Below, one piece after another: positions 52,165 to 64,000 of a stretch of 64,000 nucleotides of DNA. The stretch lies in NCBI GenBank assembly GCA_025618425.1, contig CM046833.1:37639274-37703273 (forward strand), written 5' to 3'. This DNA is from Heliocidaris tuberculata. Lineage: Eukaryota; Echinodermata; Echinoidea; Camarodonta; Echinometridae. The notes under the pieces are model-generated. The model was not told the DNA's origin and ran no database searches. It saw only the letters and a program-made list of their open reading frames with translations. The translations under genes were made by a program, and so were the position numbers. Numbering within the stretch: position 1 is the stretch's first letter; the number at the start of each line of letters is the position of its first letter.

Positions 52165-54261
52165 AGGTGGTCTGTCCCTGTGGCAATTTGCTTTGTCAGA
52201 TGTGATAATATTTGTGCAAGATAATAATCATGGTAATGTTGACGACAATGATGATAAAATGGTCATATAAGTGATAACAAGGACGATAATGATATATTGA
52301 TGTATTGATAATGATGATCATAATGACAATAACCACGATAACCTAAGTGGCATAGCGCCCCTTCAAGTTCAATTTTATGGGCGAATTTTCGAAAAGTGCT
52401 TGAAATCGCATAAAACATGTGCAAAATGAATTTGGGACGATTTGGAGCATTTCCAAATTTTGTGCCCGCACTGACGCGCCGACATATGCGTACGGGCAGG
52501 TTTAACAAAATGACCTTGACTGGAATGACATTGATCTTAACCATGCCAAATATGAAAGAAAAATGACATTTCGTTATGAACATATGACCATAAGTTGATT
52601 TTCACAAAATGGCGCCTGGATGACATCACAATAACCTGATGACCTTGAAAAAGATGCGGGAACTTGACCTTATTAGGATTAATAACTGACGAAAATTTGA
52701 AGAAAATTGACTAGGCCGATTTTGAGAAATCATGATAAAAAATTGGACGATTTGATATTGCAGGACACGTGGGAGATTAACCCTATAGCTTTAATAATAC
52801 ACGACAGGGAATCAGATTGTACACAAACTACTGCACACTACCTTCCAATAGACATAACACGCAAAACAAGGCAGTTTATTACATTGTTTGTGCTTGTATA
52901 TGTTATAATAGTCAAAGGAGATGGTAAAATGAAAGGCAAAAAAAAAAGACCAACTAGGGATCGAACCGGAGTCACCGGAAAGGGAGGCTTGTGCTTTACC
53001 AACAGACCAAAATATTTCCAATAGAGATAACACGTAAACGAAAAAACGGGATTCTCAAATGACACTTTGTAGTTAAAAAATGGGCATGATCTGACATCTG
53101 ATCAAAAAATTGGAGGGCACACTTCTGAAAGCTTATAGTCTCAGCTATAACATACTAAAATTTGGAAGGAAATCGAGCAGAAATAGCAGAGATACTGCTC
53201 AAAGAAGACTGGCATGTTGAATCAAGTTTTGAGAAAAAGTCCTATAGAGAATACACGCAAAATGTGAAAAATTGACATGCATCCTTTAATTGCAAAAATA
53301 CGCCATGATACCTTTGTCAAAATGAAAAATGGTGGCAATTAATCTTGTAGAGAATTGTCTCAGCTACAACATATCAAAATTTGGAAGAAAATCAACAACC
53401 TATTACTGAAATATCGTCAAATGAATACAAAAAGTATGACATCATTTTTTAAAAATCGAATTTTTGAGTTCATATGCAAATATGACGACGTTCCGATCGA
53501 TCGACCCCCAAATTTTTTTCATGAATTCATATATATATCTACAACTCATAGGCTTTCAGAATGTGTAACAAAATTGGGGGGTTTCCTCACATTCTGATGA
53601 GCTATGGTGGATTTTATATAGACATGTTTTTACCACTTTTTACATTATATTGCCCATTGACGCGCGCACAAATTTGAAAGTTTGACGCGCGCGTGTGGCA
53701 TTATAGAAGGTTGAGAATGAGTGTAAATAGTTGCAAATTGTCAAGAATAGTGTCAGGAATACAAACCATGCGAAAAAACGGGGTTTTTATGTCCTGTACG
53801 AGCTGCGTGTGCGCACGCACAGAAAATTGTGAAATGCTTAAAATGTCCTGAACCGTACTCTAATTTGATTAAAAAGTGATTTTGAGCATTTTTAAACTTT
53901 GACGCGCTTACGTGTGCGTCATGATGCGCGTGCGGATTTTTGTTGATGTGTTATATTGACCCTTGACCTGAAGTTCATGTGTGTCAAATATGGTTCATTT
54001 TTGATGACTCGTTATGAAGATATGATCGATAATGTGATTTCACAAAATGGCACCTGGATGATGTCACGATGACCTGATGACCTAGATATTTCGTGGCACT
54101 TGACCATGATAGGCCTGATGACTGACTGAAATTTGATGAAAATTGAGTGAGCCGAATTTGAGTAATCATGCTCACAAGAAAGTGGGAGAAAAATAAAAGA
54201 TAAGTAAAGAAAAAAAAATTCTGACGAAGTTAAGAGGTGATCTGTCTACGACAGACCACTT
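52165..54261. mobile_element. Possible Helentron-like element with GGTGGTCTGTC ends
   Basis: AGGTGGTCTGTC at about 52166 recurs inverted at the right end within a hairpin (GATCTGTCTACGACAGACCACT, 54239-54260). The interior has diverged tandem units with TGACCTGATGACCT and ATTTGAAGAAAATTGA. Contains the SINE-like insertion at 52868-53015. Confidence 0.5.
52868..53015 (-). mobile_element. tRNA-derived SINE-like insertion
   Basis: On the minus strand, TTTGGTCTGTTGGTAAAGC (A-box-like, about 52992-53010) and GGTTCGATCCC (B-box, about 52957-52967) have tRNA spacing. The segment is flanked by imperfect direct repeats of about 20 bp (CCAATAGACATAACACGCAA near 52847 and CCAATAGAGATAACACGTAA near 53019), typical of LINE-mobilised insertion. 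It is not an intact tRNA because the acceptor stem does not pair. Confidence 0.65.
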
Positions 54262-54579
54262 AAATATTGCCATGGCAACTCTTTTTTTCGGGACTTTTGT
54301 TTTGTTGTAAAAGTAACAATATGAGCTTCCATGATTTGAGAAGTGAAAATGATTTTGAAGTAAAGTGTCCTAAAACTGCATTTTGTCTCAAGTGGCCAAA
54401 AACTCCCTCCCTTACTCTACGTCTCATGTTCAATTTTTTTTGTTCCTACTGTACATGTAATTAGCTGGAAATTACTTCATTGGCACTTCTCACTCTAGCC
54501 TACTTGTAAAGTTGTACTTGGTCAACTCTAGTTTCAATTATGTTTCTGTAGTTCTACCAATATGTGTAGGTGGACGTAC

Positions 54580-54753
54580 CTTGATGAGCGATGCCTTTTC
54601 TTTCAGGGTAGAAAAGAACACATCACGGAGGGATATCCATTCCAGTTTCAACTGTCTCAGGTTTGGCATGGTGCAAAGTGCACTTGCAAGGCCACAGCAG
54701 GCTGGTGGTGACAGTTCTGGGTTTTCACTTCCCCTCAAAGTGACATCTTGAAC
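54580..54753 (-). CDS. LRR exon, duplicate copy A
   Basis: 174 nt, minus strand, CTTCAG|GTTC to AAG|GTACGT, phase 0. Encodes 58 residues: VQDVTLRGSENPELSPPACC, GLASALCTMPNLRQLKLEWI, SLRDVFFSTLKEKASLIK. It differs from copy B by a 21-nt (7-residue) gap and a few substitutions, including Arg/His in SLRDV/SLHDV. The FFSTLKEKASxIKVQDV wording across exon junctions resembles LRRs of echinoderm NLR-type receptors. Confidence 0.8.
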
Positions 54754-55152
54754 CTGAAGATATATTCACTGAAGATGGTTTGTCATTTATCATGGCAAAT
54801 TTCCCTAGTCACATTACTCTTTATACACCTGCAAGAAATATTGCCATGACAACTCTTTTATTTTTTCTGGGACTTTTGTTTTGTTTTAACAGTAACAATA
54901 TGAGCTTCCATGATTTGAGAAGTGAAAATAATTTTGAAGTAAAGTGTCCTGAAACTACATTTTGTCTCAAGTGGCCAAAAACTCACTCCCTTACTCTCCG
55001 TCTCATGTTCACATTTTGAGTTCCTACATGTAATTAGCTGGAAATTACTTCATTCACACTTCTCATTCTAGCCTACTTGTAAAGTTGTACTTGGTCAACT
55101 CTAGTTTCAATTATGTTTCTGTAGTTCTACCAATATGTGTAGGTGGACGTAC

Positions 55153-55347
55153 CTTGATGAGCGATGCCTTTTCTTTCAGGGTAGAAAAGAACACATCATG
55201 GAGGGATATCCATTCCAGTTTCAACTGTCTCAGGTTTGGCATGGTGCAAAGTGCACTTGCAAGGCCACAGCAGGCTGGTGGTGACAGTTCTGGGTTTGAT
55301 GCCAATGGTTTTGGGTTTTCATTTCCCTTCAAAGTGACATCTTGGAC
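55153..55347 (-). CDS. LRR exon, duplicate copy B
   Basis: 195 nt, minus strand, CTTCAG|GTCC to AAG|GTACGT, phase 0. Encodes 65 residues: VQDVTLKGNENPKPLASNPE, LSPPACCGLASALCTMPNLR, QLKLEWISLHDVFFSTLKEK, ASLIK. The extra seven residues (around KPLASNP) come from a 21-nt segment between GGTTT/GGGTTT direct repeats, as expected from slippage. Both copies keep open frames and splice sites, so both may be used. Confidence 0.8.
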
Positions 55348-55419
55348 CTGAAGATATATTCACTGAAGATGGTATGTCATTTATGTTTGCAAATTTCCCT
55401 AGTGACATTACTCTTTATA

Positions 55420-57973
55420 CACTGTTGCTCATAAAGTTGGAATAAAATATTTTTCAACACTTTTCATTAAATTATTGTGACAATGTGATTTACTCTTGAT
55501 AGATAAAGTGTATATCTTCTCAAAACTTTATTGATCAATCTCTTCCAAACATATCACAATGAAAATCAAACCACAACTACCCTTTACAAAATGTGTATTC
55601 AGGCTTAAACAAAATTGGGATTATTGAAACAATAGGATTAAGGGTTTTGTTTCAATTCTTCAACCTTGGCCAGTTTAACAGGAAACACATATTCAAGGGG
55701 ATTTCATGCATAAGAATATCCAATAATACTCTTTAAAATGCCACGCAGTCACTAATATTGAGTATGCCACCCCTGACATGGATCATGTGTTGAGACATCG
55801 TGGCATACTGTCCACAAGCTTGTTGATATTGTCAATGGGCGGGGCGTCCAACTCTTCGGTCAGAGCCTGGGCTAACTCCTGCAGAGTTTGAGGAATATTG
55901 TCCCTTTCACTGATGGCTCGGCATAAGGCATCCCAGGCATGCTCGACAGGGGTCATATCAGGGGAGCAAGCAGGCCATATCTGCTGCACCCCCTCTGCAT
56001 CAAGAAATTCTCTCACTGCAGCTGCCCTATGTGGTCTAGCGTTGTCATCTTGCAGCTGAAACTTTTTCCCATAGATCCGGCACCACCAATGATGTGGCGA
56101 AGTCGAGTAACTCTGTGTTGAACAGTTACATGTAGGTGTTGACACTTGTTCATTCATCTTGCTCAGAAACCATGCTGAATCAATCTTTGATTTACAGTTT
56201 GGCAGGAAACATTGATTCCATGGCGTCTTCTTCACAAACAACGAAGGTGACTTGCTGGCATTTTCCGGTTTCTAAAGCACAGGTCAAGCAGCTGCCAATC
56301 ATCTCGTCTAGTAGTCAGCCGTGGTCATCCTGGAGATTTTTGTTGCCTCAAATCACCCTCCTCTTAATGACGGTTGAGGATTTTACAGACCGCACTGCAA
56401 TATTCCAAGGCAATCAGCAATATCACCTTATTTGTGTCCGTCCTGTTGGAGTGCAAGTACTCTTTGGCATATTACCTGTCGCGTAGGACGAGGCATATAG
56501 CCTAGGAAACTTCTATCTCAAATTTGGTAGAAAATGATACAGCCAATTCTGAAAACGTGGACTTATTGCATACCGACTTTAAGCAGGAAAAGGATAACAC
56601 ATCAAATGTCTTGCCTTTTATAGTGCCAAACAAAAGGCTACGTTTAGTAATGAATGTTATTCATGAATTTATTTCACCTGGGTAATTGGGACCCATTATG
56701 TAACCACTGCACCCATATCAAAACCTACGTGTACATTTCCAATTCGCGTGCGCCCTCCGTTTTGCAATGGGGAAAAACGCCATTACATGCTAATTTTTTA
56801 CACTATCGTCTGTAAAACTGAAACAGCTGAAGCAAAATACTAATTTGGCTGGTTATAGAAGGATGAGAACATACTATTCAGAAAAATAACTAATTTTGTA
56901 AAAAATTTGTACGACTGCAGATAAGTGAAAAGTAGAGAGATTTTGGGGCCTCTTTTGTGAAGTTTGTAGAAAAGTGTTAACCAGCGATTTTCCCTTTCTT
57001 TATCAATGCATACATCCAAATAGCGTCATCTTTCAACTTAATTTGGCGGAATCATTTTCCAAAATATTCCTAGCCTTAAGAAGATATAAAGCTTTTTTTT
57101 CATTTGTTGATTATGACTACCGCACTTTTTATTCTTATAAAAATTCATGTTTTAATTTGTCTATGGTCGCAACTCTTATTTCTAGTCCTGCTCAATAGAC
57201 TTGCAAGTAAATCTATGCTTGGCATGCATTACACACACATATACTGCTCCACAAGTATACAGCAGAACTCGTCCTCAGTGGATGCATGTACACTGGAATC
57301 AATCACAACATTATTATAATCGCGTTCGCATGTGTGCATAGTGTGTACGATGAATGGGCTGAAAAATACATACAGGTTTTAATATGTGTTCAAAAGTGAT
57401 TACTGATGCATTTAAATATATACTGGAGTACTGGGAGTTTCGCAAATTTCTGCAGTTTGTTTTTTCTTGGTTTGTATTTCATGTGAAAGTTCCTTTTAAC
57501 TACTGAAATGTGCCTTATTCACCCTGAATGTGTCTTCACATATTTATAACTTCATTTTGAAATTTTTCGACTTTTTGACGTCGTCCCACATCAAAAAGTA
57601 ACAGACTATTTTGAATTTTAATGTATAGCTCCCTCTGAGGTTTTTGATATCCTATTCAGGGAAACCCGTGAAAATTTCTGATTTTTAGATTCTTAACAGG
57701 GATTTTTCGAGGATTGGTTCTTCTTACAACAAAATTTTTTATTAAAAAAATAGCCGTTAATTTGTCACAGTCGATACTGAATTTCTCATCTAAACTGACT
57801 CTACACGGGTGAGATAAGAGTTATTATGCTGAGTAAGCATTAAATACTGAATGCTGATATATATATCTAGATACTTTGAAATCTGTGACCAGTACTCCAA
57901 TATCTCTTTAAATAGGAACAAACAGAGGACTGTGTCTGAAAACAAAATTATTCCCACTTTATGGGCAACAATA
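55420..57973 (-). mobile_element. Tc1-like transposon with extra insertion
   Basis: The left end CACTGTTGCTCATAAAGTTG and right end TTCCCACTTTATGGGCAAC (57954-57972) are inverted, with TA at 55418-55419 and 57974-57975. It carries a broken transposase (55783-56480). About 1.3 kb of unrelated sequence (roughly 56650-57940) lies between the gene and the right end. The undupliciated site at 54815 (CTTTATACACCTG) is the empty counterpart. Confidence 0.75.
55783..56480 (-). pseudogene. Tc1-like transposase pseudogene
   Basis: Minus strand. The intact part encodes FQLQDDNARPHRAAAVREFL, EGVQQIWPACSPDMTPVEHA and WDALCRAISERDNIPQ, which are the second Asp (DNARPH) and the Glu (PVEHAWD) of the DDE triad. 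Upstream (56130-56480) the helix-turn-helix part is recognisable only with frameshifts and stops, and the segment holding the first catalytic Asp is missing. It cannot be active. Confidence 0.88.
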
Positions 57974-58064
57974 TACATGTACAAACTTATCTTTATTATT
58001 ATTTCTGTGTAATTATGCCATAATAGCACAAGAAAATTCTGGAGTCTTTCCACATTGCTAGAAT

Positions 58065-58322
58065 TCATATTTCCCAGCAGAGAATTTTCATCATTGATCT
58101 TACTAAAACAACCGAGCACACTCTATGATTACTTGCTTCCCTTGTGAGACATTTCCTAACATGAGCTGAGCTATGTTTCTTAACCTGTTGACTACTGAAT
58201 TCTCCAACTCCCATTGGCTCAATACAAGGGCCACCTGGTTCCTGTAGGCAATAGGTTAAGTGGAAATTTGCTATCTGACACACTCTGCAAACATGATCTG
58301 CCATTGACAAGTGTCTTGTCAA
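58065..58322 (-). other. Unrecognised open frame in LRR-gene intron
   Basis: 85 codons on the minus strand with seven Cys and a less AT-rich composition. No family motif is recognised and no splice pattern like the LRR exons surrounds it. It could be part of a decayed exon. Confidence 0.2.
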
Positions 58323-58785
58323 ACACCCAGGTTTTTCAATGTGGTTGATATATCAACAGTGGGGTTCTGATCTGAAGGCTAAAATCTCCTATGGGACGTA
58401 GTCTACCAGATGACAGGAGGATCATTCCATTTCAGTTTCAAATTGGCAATATATTTACACAAGTAATACTATGAAGCTTTGTATTCCAGCATTGAGTTCA
58501 CTATACCTACGGGTGCTTTGGATTGGTAATGTCAATGTGATGAATTGTCAGTCAACGCTCCCATCGATCTGCTCCTACACACAAAATGTCTAAAACATTA
58601 TTTTGGTGAAATTCCATATTGGCAGGACAGGATATCTTTTTAAAGGAAGGATATAACATCATGCCATCCATGGTATATATCTTGCGTACAGCACTCAGGA
58701 AAAAGTCACTTGTTACAGAAATGGAGATACACAATATTTTACTGTACAACAAATAGGGAGAATTGTTCGTGATACCTCACAGCCA

Positions 58786-58960
58786 ACCAACCAACCAAAT
58801 TGCTAATTTGAGATTCACACAGATTTAAAGATCTCATCTTTCAAACATTGATTTTTTCTTGTTTGTCAGATTTCTTTCAATTTTCATCTGCATGTTTTTC
58901 TTATCTTTCTGCTTCCACACGACTCACACTTGTAACAAATGTTTGACTCCCCTTTGATAT
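58786..58960. mobile_element. Fragment of a TTAA foldback-type element
   Basis: Words AATTTGAGATTCACA, TCAGATTTCTTTCAATTTTC and CTTATCTTTCTGCTTCCACA match, in complement, the left arm of 42592-43173. Ends are not preserved. Confidence 0.55.
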
Positions 58961-59111
58961 CTAAATGTGTTTTGAAATATTTTCAGGGTTTTTAAAGATA
59001 TAAATGGATATTACATAATTCCGATAAACTCTTGAAAATCACTGCATCTATGTAACTTGAAATTTCAAAGTAGATTATCTGTTCATATTGTGTTCATCTA
59101 GGTAAATGTAC

Positions 59112-59282
59112 CTTTATTGATGATGCCACCGCTTCCAATGTAGAATAGAATTCGTCTTGGAGTCTATACATTTTACCCAGTGTCAGTTGAGTCAAGTCTG
59201 GCATTGAACACAGAGCACTTACAAGATCAAAGGAGGCCTGTGCCTGATTGCCAATACTAGCTGCAAAGTTGAGATCTTGGAC
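59112..59282 (-). CDS. LRR exon
   Basis: 171 nt, minus strand, CTTCAG|GTCC to AAG|GTACAT, phase 0. Encodes VQDLNFAASIGNQAQASFDL, VSALCSMPDLTQLTLGKMYR, LQDEFYSTLEAVASSIK: a full unit with the same frame, length class and junction residues (SSIK|VQD) as the others. 171 nt is also the usual size of one-LRR exons in vertebrate NLRP genes. Confidence 0.8.
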
Positions 59283-60340
59283 CTGAAGAGTGTGAACATG
59301 ATCATTTTAATACATCACATCTATGATCACTGGCACTGGGGGCTTTTATGCATGCACATTAAGAATTCAACTACATGGGGCAAATTACATATACATGTAC
59401 ATTATATAGAAATACATGTAGGCTCAGAATATTTTGTAGAAGCAAGCTTTTTTGCTCCTTCTCTTTTTTCTTCAAAAAGGGATGGACCTGGAATGTGAAC
59501 ATTTTTTAAGTAGGAAAACTATACAGCCGGAAAAAGAAGCTGATGGTGTTGCCATGCCTGCCATAAATTGAAAAAAAAATGGACAATGCCATCCTAAAAA
59601 TATATTGAAGAATTGTACTTGTTAAAGCTAAATACAACAGCCAAATTTTCAATGATTTTGGGTGAATGGTCAGTTGATAGTTTTTAATTGCCAACATAAG
59701 ATATGCAACTTTGTCACCCTGCAGTTGTCTGAATACAAGAAAAATAATTATTGTTCATGAACTCATACATGTATCTATAATTTTCTTCAACTGAAAACTT
59801 GGATTGTATTACCGAACAGCATTTTATTACCGAACGCGTACAGTTAAGCGGCTAAAAATGGCTTCCATACGCGTGGGATACGTGTATGTTCTCCACACTA
59901 TCAACACCAAGAACACAGGGCAGAAGTCATAAAATGAGGCAAAAAAACATAAGTAATATCTTATAACCTGCTCTCTCATCACCCCCAGTCGTCACCCACT
60001 GGCCTCAAATCGGGGTAGGTTGTGTGTCTTTTTCCCATAGGGGGCACACGTTCGGTAATACAATACCTTTTTCAAGGCACCAAAACGCCGCATCGTGGGG
60101 AAGGGGTTTGCTCGGAAGGGAATATTGTATTATATCTATGTTGTCTTTTCCAAATTCCACCAACTTCTTTTTCTGTAGGACTTTAAGCATTCATTATGTA
60201 AGTTTGACAGATATTCATTTGATATTTTATTTGCTATGGTTGATTTTCTGAAAAGTGTTTGGTAATAGGATCCACTTCCATACATTTTGTAGAAGTAACT
60301 GAGTAGATCTAACTAGACAAGTAGTGTACAAGAAGTTTAC

Positions 60341-60496
60341 CTTGGAGAGATGTCCTTGTGCTGCAAGGCAAGTGGTAAAATTGTCATGTAATTCTCCACA
60401 TAGTGTAACTTTCTTCAGAGAAGGTGACGAACACATCATCTCTGCAACATCACCTGACATTGTTGGTCCACACTTCCTGTCAACAATCAGTTGAAC
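60341..60496 (-). CDS. LRR exon, most upstream visible
   Basis: 156 nt, minus strand, GTTGTAG|GTTC to AAG|GTAAAC, phase 0. Encodes VQLIVDRKCGPTMSGDVAEM, MCSSPSLKKVTLCGELHDNF, TTCLAAQGHLSK. The core is MCSSPSLKKVTL in place of ALCSMPxLxxLxL. Exons further 5' (any NACHT or other effector domain) must lie above 60.5 kb or beyond the window. I could not identify them in 60.5-64 kb. Confidence 0.7.
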
Positions 60497-60499
60497 CTA

Positions 60500-61990
60500 C
60501 AACATATTACAACATGAATATGACATGGAATATTCAAGTAAACAATAAGAAAAACAAATATTGATACACTCTAAATGTGTTGGATTTTAGGCTGACAAAA
60601 GTAAAAAGGGTTTAGTAGGAGAAGGTGTGGATAGTTATTACAGAGGATTAGTCGATACAAAAGGATTTATCACATCACTTTTTACAGCTAATAATGGTTG
60701 ATAAGTTTTTCGAAATAAAAAAGAAGATCAAGATATGCTAAGCAGAACGTTTGGTTTCCCAGCACTTCATAAAGATATACACAGTTTTTAAAAAACCCCA
60801 AAAGCATTTAGTCTCACATACTAATGTTTGAAGAGCTACTGTCTGAGAGAATCAGGCATATGGAAACGCGATGTTCATTTTTTCGCACGGCCTCAAAACC
60901 AGTCAGTTTGTGTGGAAAACGCGCTCAAAGTTGTCGATTTTCAGAACTCTTTTCGCCATAACTTTTCACCTACTTGCTCAATTTCGCTGGTAGAAAGGGA
61001 TTATTAAATTTTGAATTCTTTTATTTCATACAATTATAAACAATATTCAATACTTTGAAGAAAAATACTTTTTTCAAGTTTGTCTCATGCTTGTATGTAA
61101 ATGCGCATTTTTCTCAGCTTCGCTAAACTGCCGACTGTCATAACTTCAAGCCAAATTCTGCTATACAGCTGGTAGAAAAAAAAATCTATGCGTTAAATTC
61201 CAAGGATTCTAAAGATGTCAACATCATTCTGATTGGTTTTAAAAAAACACTGTCTTTTTTAATGTCCAATATAGGATATCGTTACAAAATTGCCCCAAAT
61301 TGAGGAGTTCCGCTCGAGGCAAAGGTGGCAAATCCAGCCATACAAAATGTATGTGTTGCTAGGAGCTACATGTCCTCAAGGATTGTAACTGTGAACACAG
61401 AGGCTCACTTCTCTTGAGATTTGAGGCAATTTTTACACATTTATCAGTTGAGTAGTAATCTAACATTCTAATAAGATTATTATTGTAAACCTTAAGATTG
61501 AAATTTTGATCCACTTAGAGAATTTTGAAAAAGAAAGCTCAAATTTTAAAGATTTACGAAATGTTTGTCTAACTTTGTGTCTCTCCAGCTGCTGATAGAT
61601 CATGATCACACAGATTTTACAGTACCGTACGTATTGGTACTGCGCATTTCACACACAGACCGCGTATTTCACACACACACCACACATTTCACACACAGAC
61701 CACGCGTATAGCCACCGTGCAGTGATCGACAAGCTCATCTGCCAATCAAAGCATAGTGAACAAAAATACGGGGTAAGGTTTTGATATGCAGGGGTCGGAA
61801 GATGGGGGTCAGCAAATTGGACTCATATTTTAAAGTTTGATCAAGTCCTTTGAAGCATTTTCAAAAATAGCTATGAAACCGCTCCACCATTCCTATCTGT
61901 GATTTTACCAACCCACCCCAAAATGCGCCCTCTGTAGCCTACTTGACACTTTTAATTTACGAAAAATGCCCAACTTTACGTAAATGTTTC
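60500..61990. other. Anonymous sequence
   Basis: No exon or transposon recognised. A short CACACAGACC / TTTCACACACACA microsatellite lies at 61648-61705. Confidence 0.4.
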
Positions 61991-62189
61991 ACCTAGGTAA
62001 AATGACCCGATCTCTTTAAAACTTTAGCCACAAACCATCTTTACCTGGTTGGCGCTTCTAATATAAAATTGAATAATAAATTATTAGACTAAATGGTGAT
62101 ATTTTTACTTGGAAAGTTCTATTTTTTTTTTTGTTGAGAAATTTGAAAAAATGCAATTTTACGGTAAATTCAACAGAGTATAACAAAAA

Positions 62190-63480
62190 TGGCCCAATTT
62201 TTTATGAGCTAATATTTGGTCAGGAAGTGTCTCCACGTGTCCACTTTTAATTTATGATTTTAAAAGTGTGGAGTGTCTTACACTTTTTATGCACACGTCT
62301 GTTAAAAACTACCATTTTTTAACTTCTGACAAATTTCTTTAAAAAATGTTTTTTCAATGCTAACGTTGACAAACAAAATGATTCGTGACCCAATGTACTT
62401 TCAAGTCATACTTGGGCATGTTGGGCCATCATAGAGCTATGTTCGATATCTGAATTTTAAAATTGTTAGGTATTTTTTTGTATTTATGTCAAAGTATCCT
62501 TATAGTATAGAAAAAGACAAGAAAAAGACAATAACTTTAACATAAATTTGTCTTAGGCTAATACCAATGACCTAACTTTATTTTTAATCAATATTTGGTC
62601 ACAGAGTGCCTTCATAGTGCTTCTTTCGATAACTGATTTCAAAAGTGTGGAGTAATGTGTACTTGTTATGTAAAAATACACCTAATATATGCCATCTTTC
62701 ATATTTTTTGGAAAATTGAAATAAAAAACGTTAATTGAAACCTAAATTCATATCAGGCTAATGTCAATGACCTAACCTATTTTTAATCAATAATCTGTCC
62801 CATAGTGCCTCCATAGTGTAAATTTCAATATCCGATTTCAGAAGTGTGGAGTAATGTGTCTTTAATATATAAAAATAAACCTTAAAAATCATTGATTTTC
62901 CCTCTTTTTGAAAAATTGAAAGAAAAAACAAACAAAAAAAACCATGTTAATTCAATCTAAAATTCATCTCACGCAAAAATCAATGACTGAAATATATTTT
63001 GGATTAATAGTTGATCGCAGAGTATCTGCAAAATGCTACTTCCAATACCTCCCCTGGTTTCAAGAGGGTGGAGTAATCAGTACCTTGTAAAAATTTTCCT
63101 AGGTAAAATGTGCTTAAATTATGCCAATTTTAACATTTTTGGATTTAATAAGAGAGAATCAAGTTTTAAGCTCTGATAATTCATTAAATCCCAATATCAA
63201 TGACCTAACTCCTTTTAACTAATTTAGGAATGTCCTGGTCACAGGACGCCTTAATAATTACTAATTTTGATATTTAATTTTTTTAAGAATTGAGTAATCA
63301 TCTCTATTATTGTGAAGATGTGAGCATGCTGGTGTTCACATTTTGAACAAAGAAAGTTTAAACTATTAATTATATCAAACCCAAATTTAATACATAACTC
63401 CACATTGATTTACCCAGTACTTGGTCATAGAGTGCCTTCATAATTTCACTTTTGATAACTTGATAAGGAATTATGCTGCG
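62190..63480. repeat. Degenerate ~200-bp tandem repeat
   Basis: The words AATATTTGGTC.CAGAGTGCC, TTTCAAAAGTGTGGAGTAAT and CAATGACCTAAC recur near 62210, 62590, 62785, 63007, 63230 and 63416. Spacing is irregular (about 190-220 bp, with one larger gap of ~380 that may hold a decayed unit). Divergence is high, so the array is old. Confidence 0.75.
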
Positions 63481-63694
63481 CATCTTATATCAACAAGAGT
63501 TTCATGTTGTCATATTTACCAATATGAGAAATGAAAAAAAAAATAGTAATAAAGTAGTTTTAACCCTATTCCACTAAACCTGTGTAAAATTGGACAGAAA
63601 GCATAATCTATGTAATAGTGAAATATTAATGCAATTCAAGTGGACGACGATGATATTTAAATGGTTACATGTCGTTTATCCAGTTTTTATATAT

Positions 63695-63870
63695 CCAAAG
63701 GTTCGTTGATCCAAACGTTCATTAAATCAAAACTTCCAAAATTCTGAAGGTTCTTTAATCCAAAGTTTTGTAATTACGGAAATGGAATGGGGTTCCCAAT
63801 TCCGTAAATGAAACAAAACCCTAATATCATTTTCCACAAGTATGAACATTGCAATAAAAAACTTCAAATT
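63695..63870. repeat. AAGGTTC/ATCCAAA palindromic-word repeat
   Basis: Repeated CCAAAGGTTCGTTGATCC, TCTGAAGGTTCTTTAATCC and GGAATGGGGTTCCCAATTCC, similar to the split element at 39035-41735. Confidence 0.5.
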
Positions 63871-64000
63871 TCAAACTAACGGGTTAGTAATCATTTATCG
63901 GACCAGAAAATATATACATGCAGCAATAAGATAAAACAGCAAGAAGCGTGTACTTGGAAAGACGGTTTCTGCATTACGTGTAGGGAAACGGTAAACGTTT

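Larger units (their letters stand above)
54264..55419. repeat. Tandem duplication of an LRR exon with its flanks
   Basis: Two ~573-bp units begin at AAATATTGCCATGGCAACTC (about 54262) and AAATATTGCCATGACAACTC (about 54835). Exon and intron parts are both highly similar, so the duplication is recent. Unit 2 is cut by a Tc1-like element at 55420. Confidence 0.92.

Noticed and set aside
52936..53015. Functional tRNA gene
   Set aside because: B-box present but the acceptor stem does not pair and flanking direct repeats indicate a SINE.

Overview
The window looks like nuclear DNA from an echinoderm, most likely a sea urchin. The evidence is an invertebrate-type APP gene with small exons and GT-AG introns, a second gene built from one-repeat LRR exons of the kind found in echinoderm immune-receptor families, vertebrate-like telomeric TTAGGG traces, and introns full of short non-autonomous transposons. 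No species name can be fixed from the sequence alone. There is no prokaryotic or viral gene organisation.

Layout. (1) 1-13414 is intron upstream of the first visible APP exon. It holds a dispersed hairpin repeat, a 7-copy tandem array of one version of that hairpin (3451-4400), a palindrome-bearing repeat (8272-8837), MITEs, a long pyrimidine tract (11620-12190) and, just before the exon, five decayed tandem copies of the exon's own splice acceptor. (2) 13415-22446, plus strand: ten exons of an amyloid precursor protein (APP) family gene, from the copper-binding-like half of E1 through the acidic region, E2, a Pro-rich linker, one transmembrane helix and a tail ending in the YENPTY sorting motif. 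The signal peptide and growth-factor-like half of E1 lie outside the window or were not found. The last intron carries a Helentron-like element with 13 copies of a ~145-bp repeat, itself inserted into a TA-flanked MITE. (3) 22447-27300 is repeat-poor and probably 3' UTR plus flank. (4) 27.7-47.8 kb is a nested transposon region: TTAA-flanked MITEs, TA-flanked MITEs, an 8-bp-TSD hAT-like element, two LINE remnants, Helentron-like elements and a Tc1-like shell at 42188-47759. (5) 47778-60496, minus strand: six phase-0 exons, mostly encoding one leucine-rich repeat each, of an LRR protein (possibly NLR-like). One exon is freshly duplicated in tandem, and a decayed Tc1-like transposon lies beside it. 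(6) 60.5-64 kb has a degenerate ~200-bp tandem repeat and no recognised gene.

The two genes are convergent. No functional link between them is visible. The most unusual observation is that at three APP exon/intron boundaries the splice junction itself has been copied in tandem into the intron: one acceptor copied five times and two donors copied five times and once. The copied donors have lost GT, while the copied acceptors keep their AG but lead into in-frame stops. The nested repeats also provide internal empty-site controls that fix several insertion targets (TTAA, TA, and a T-rich Helentron target) directly from this sequence.
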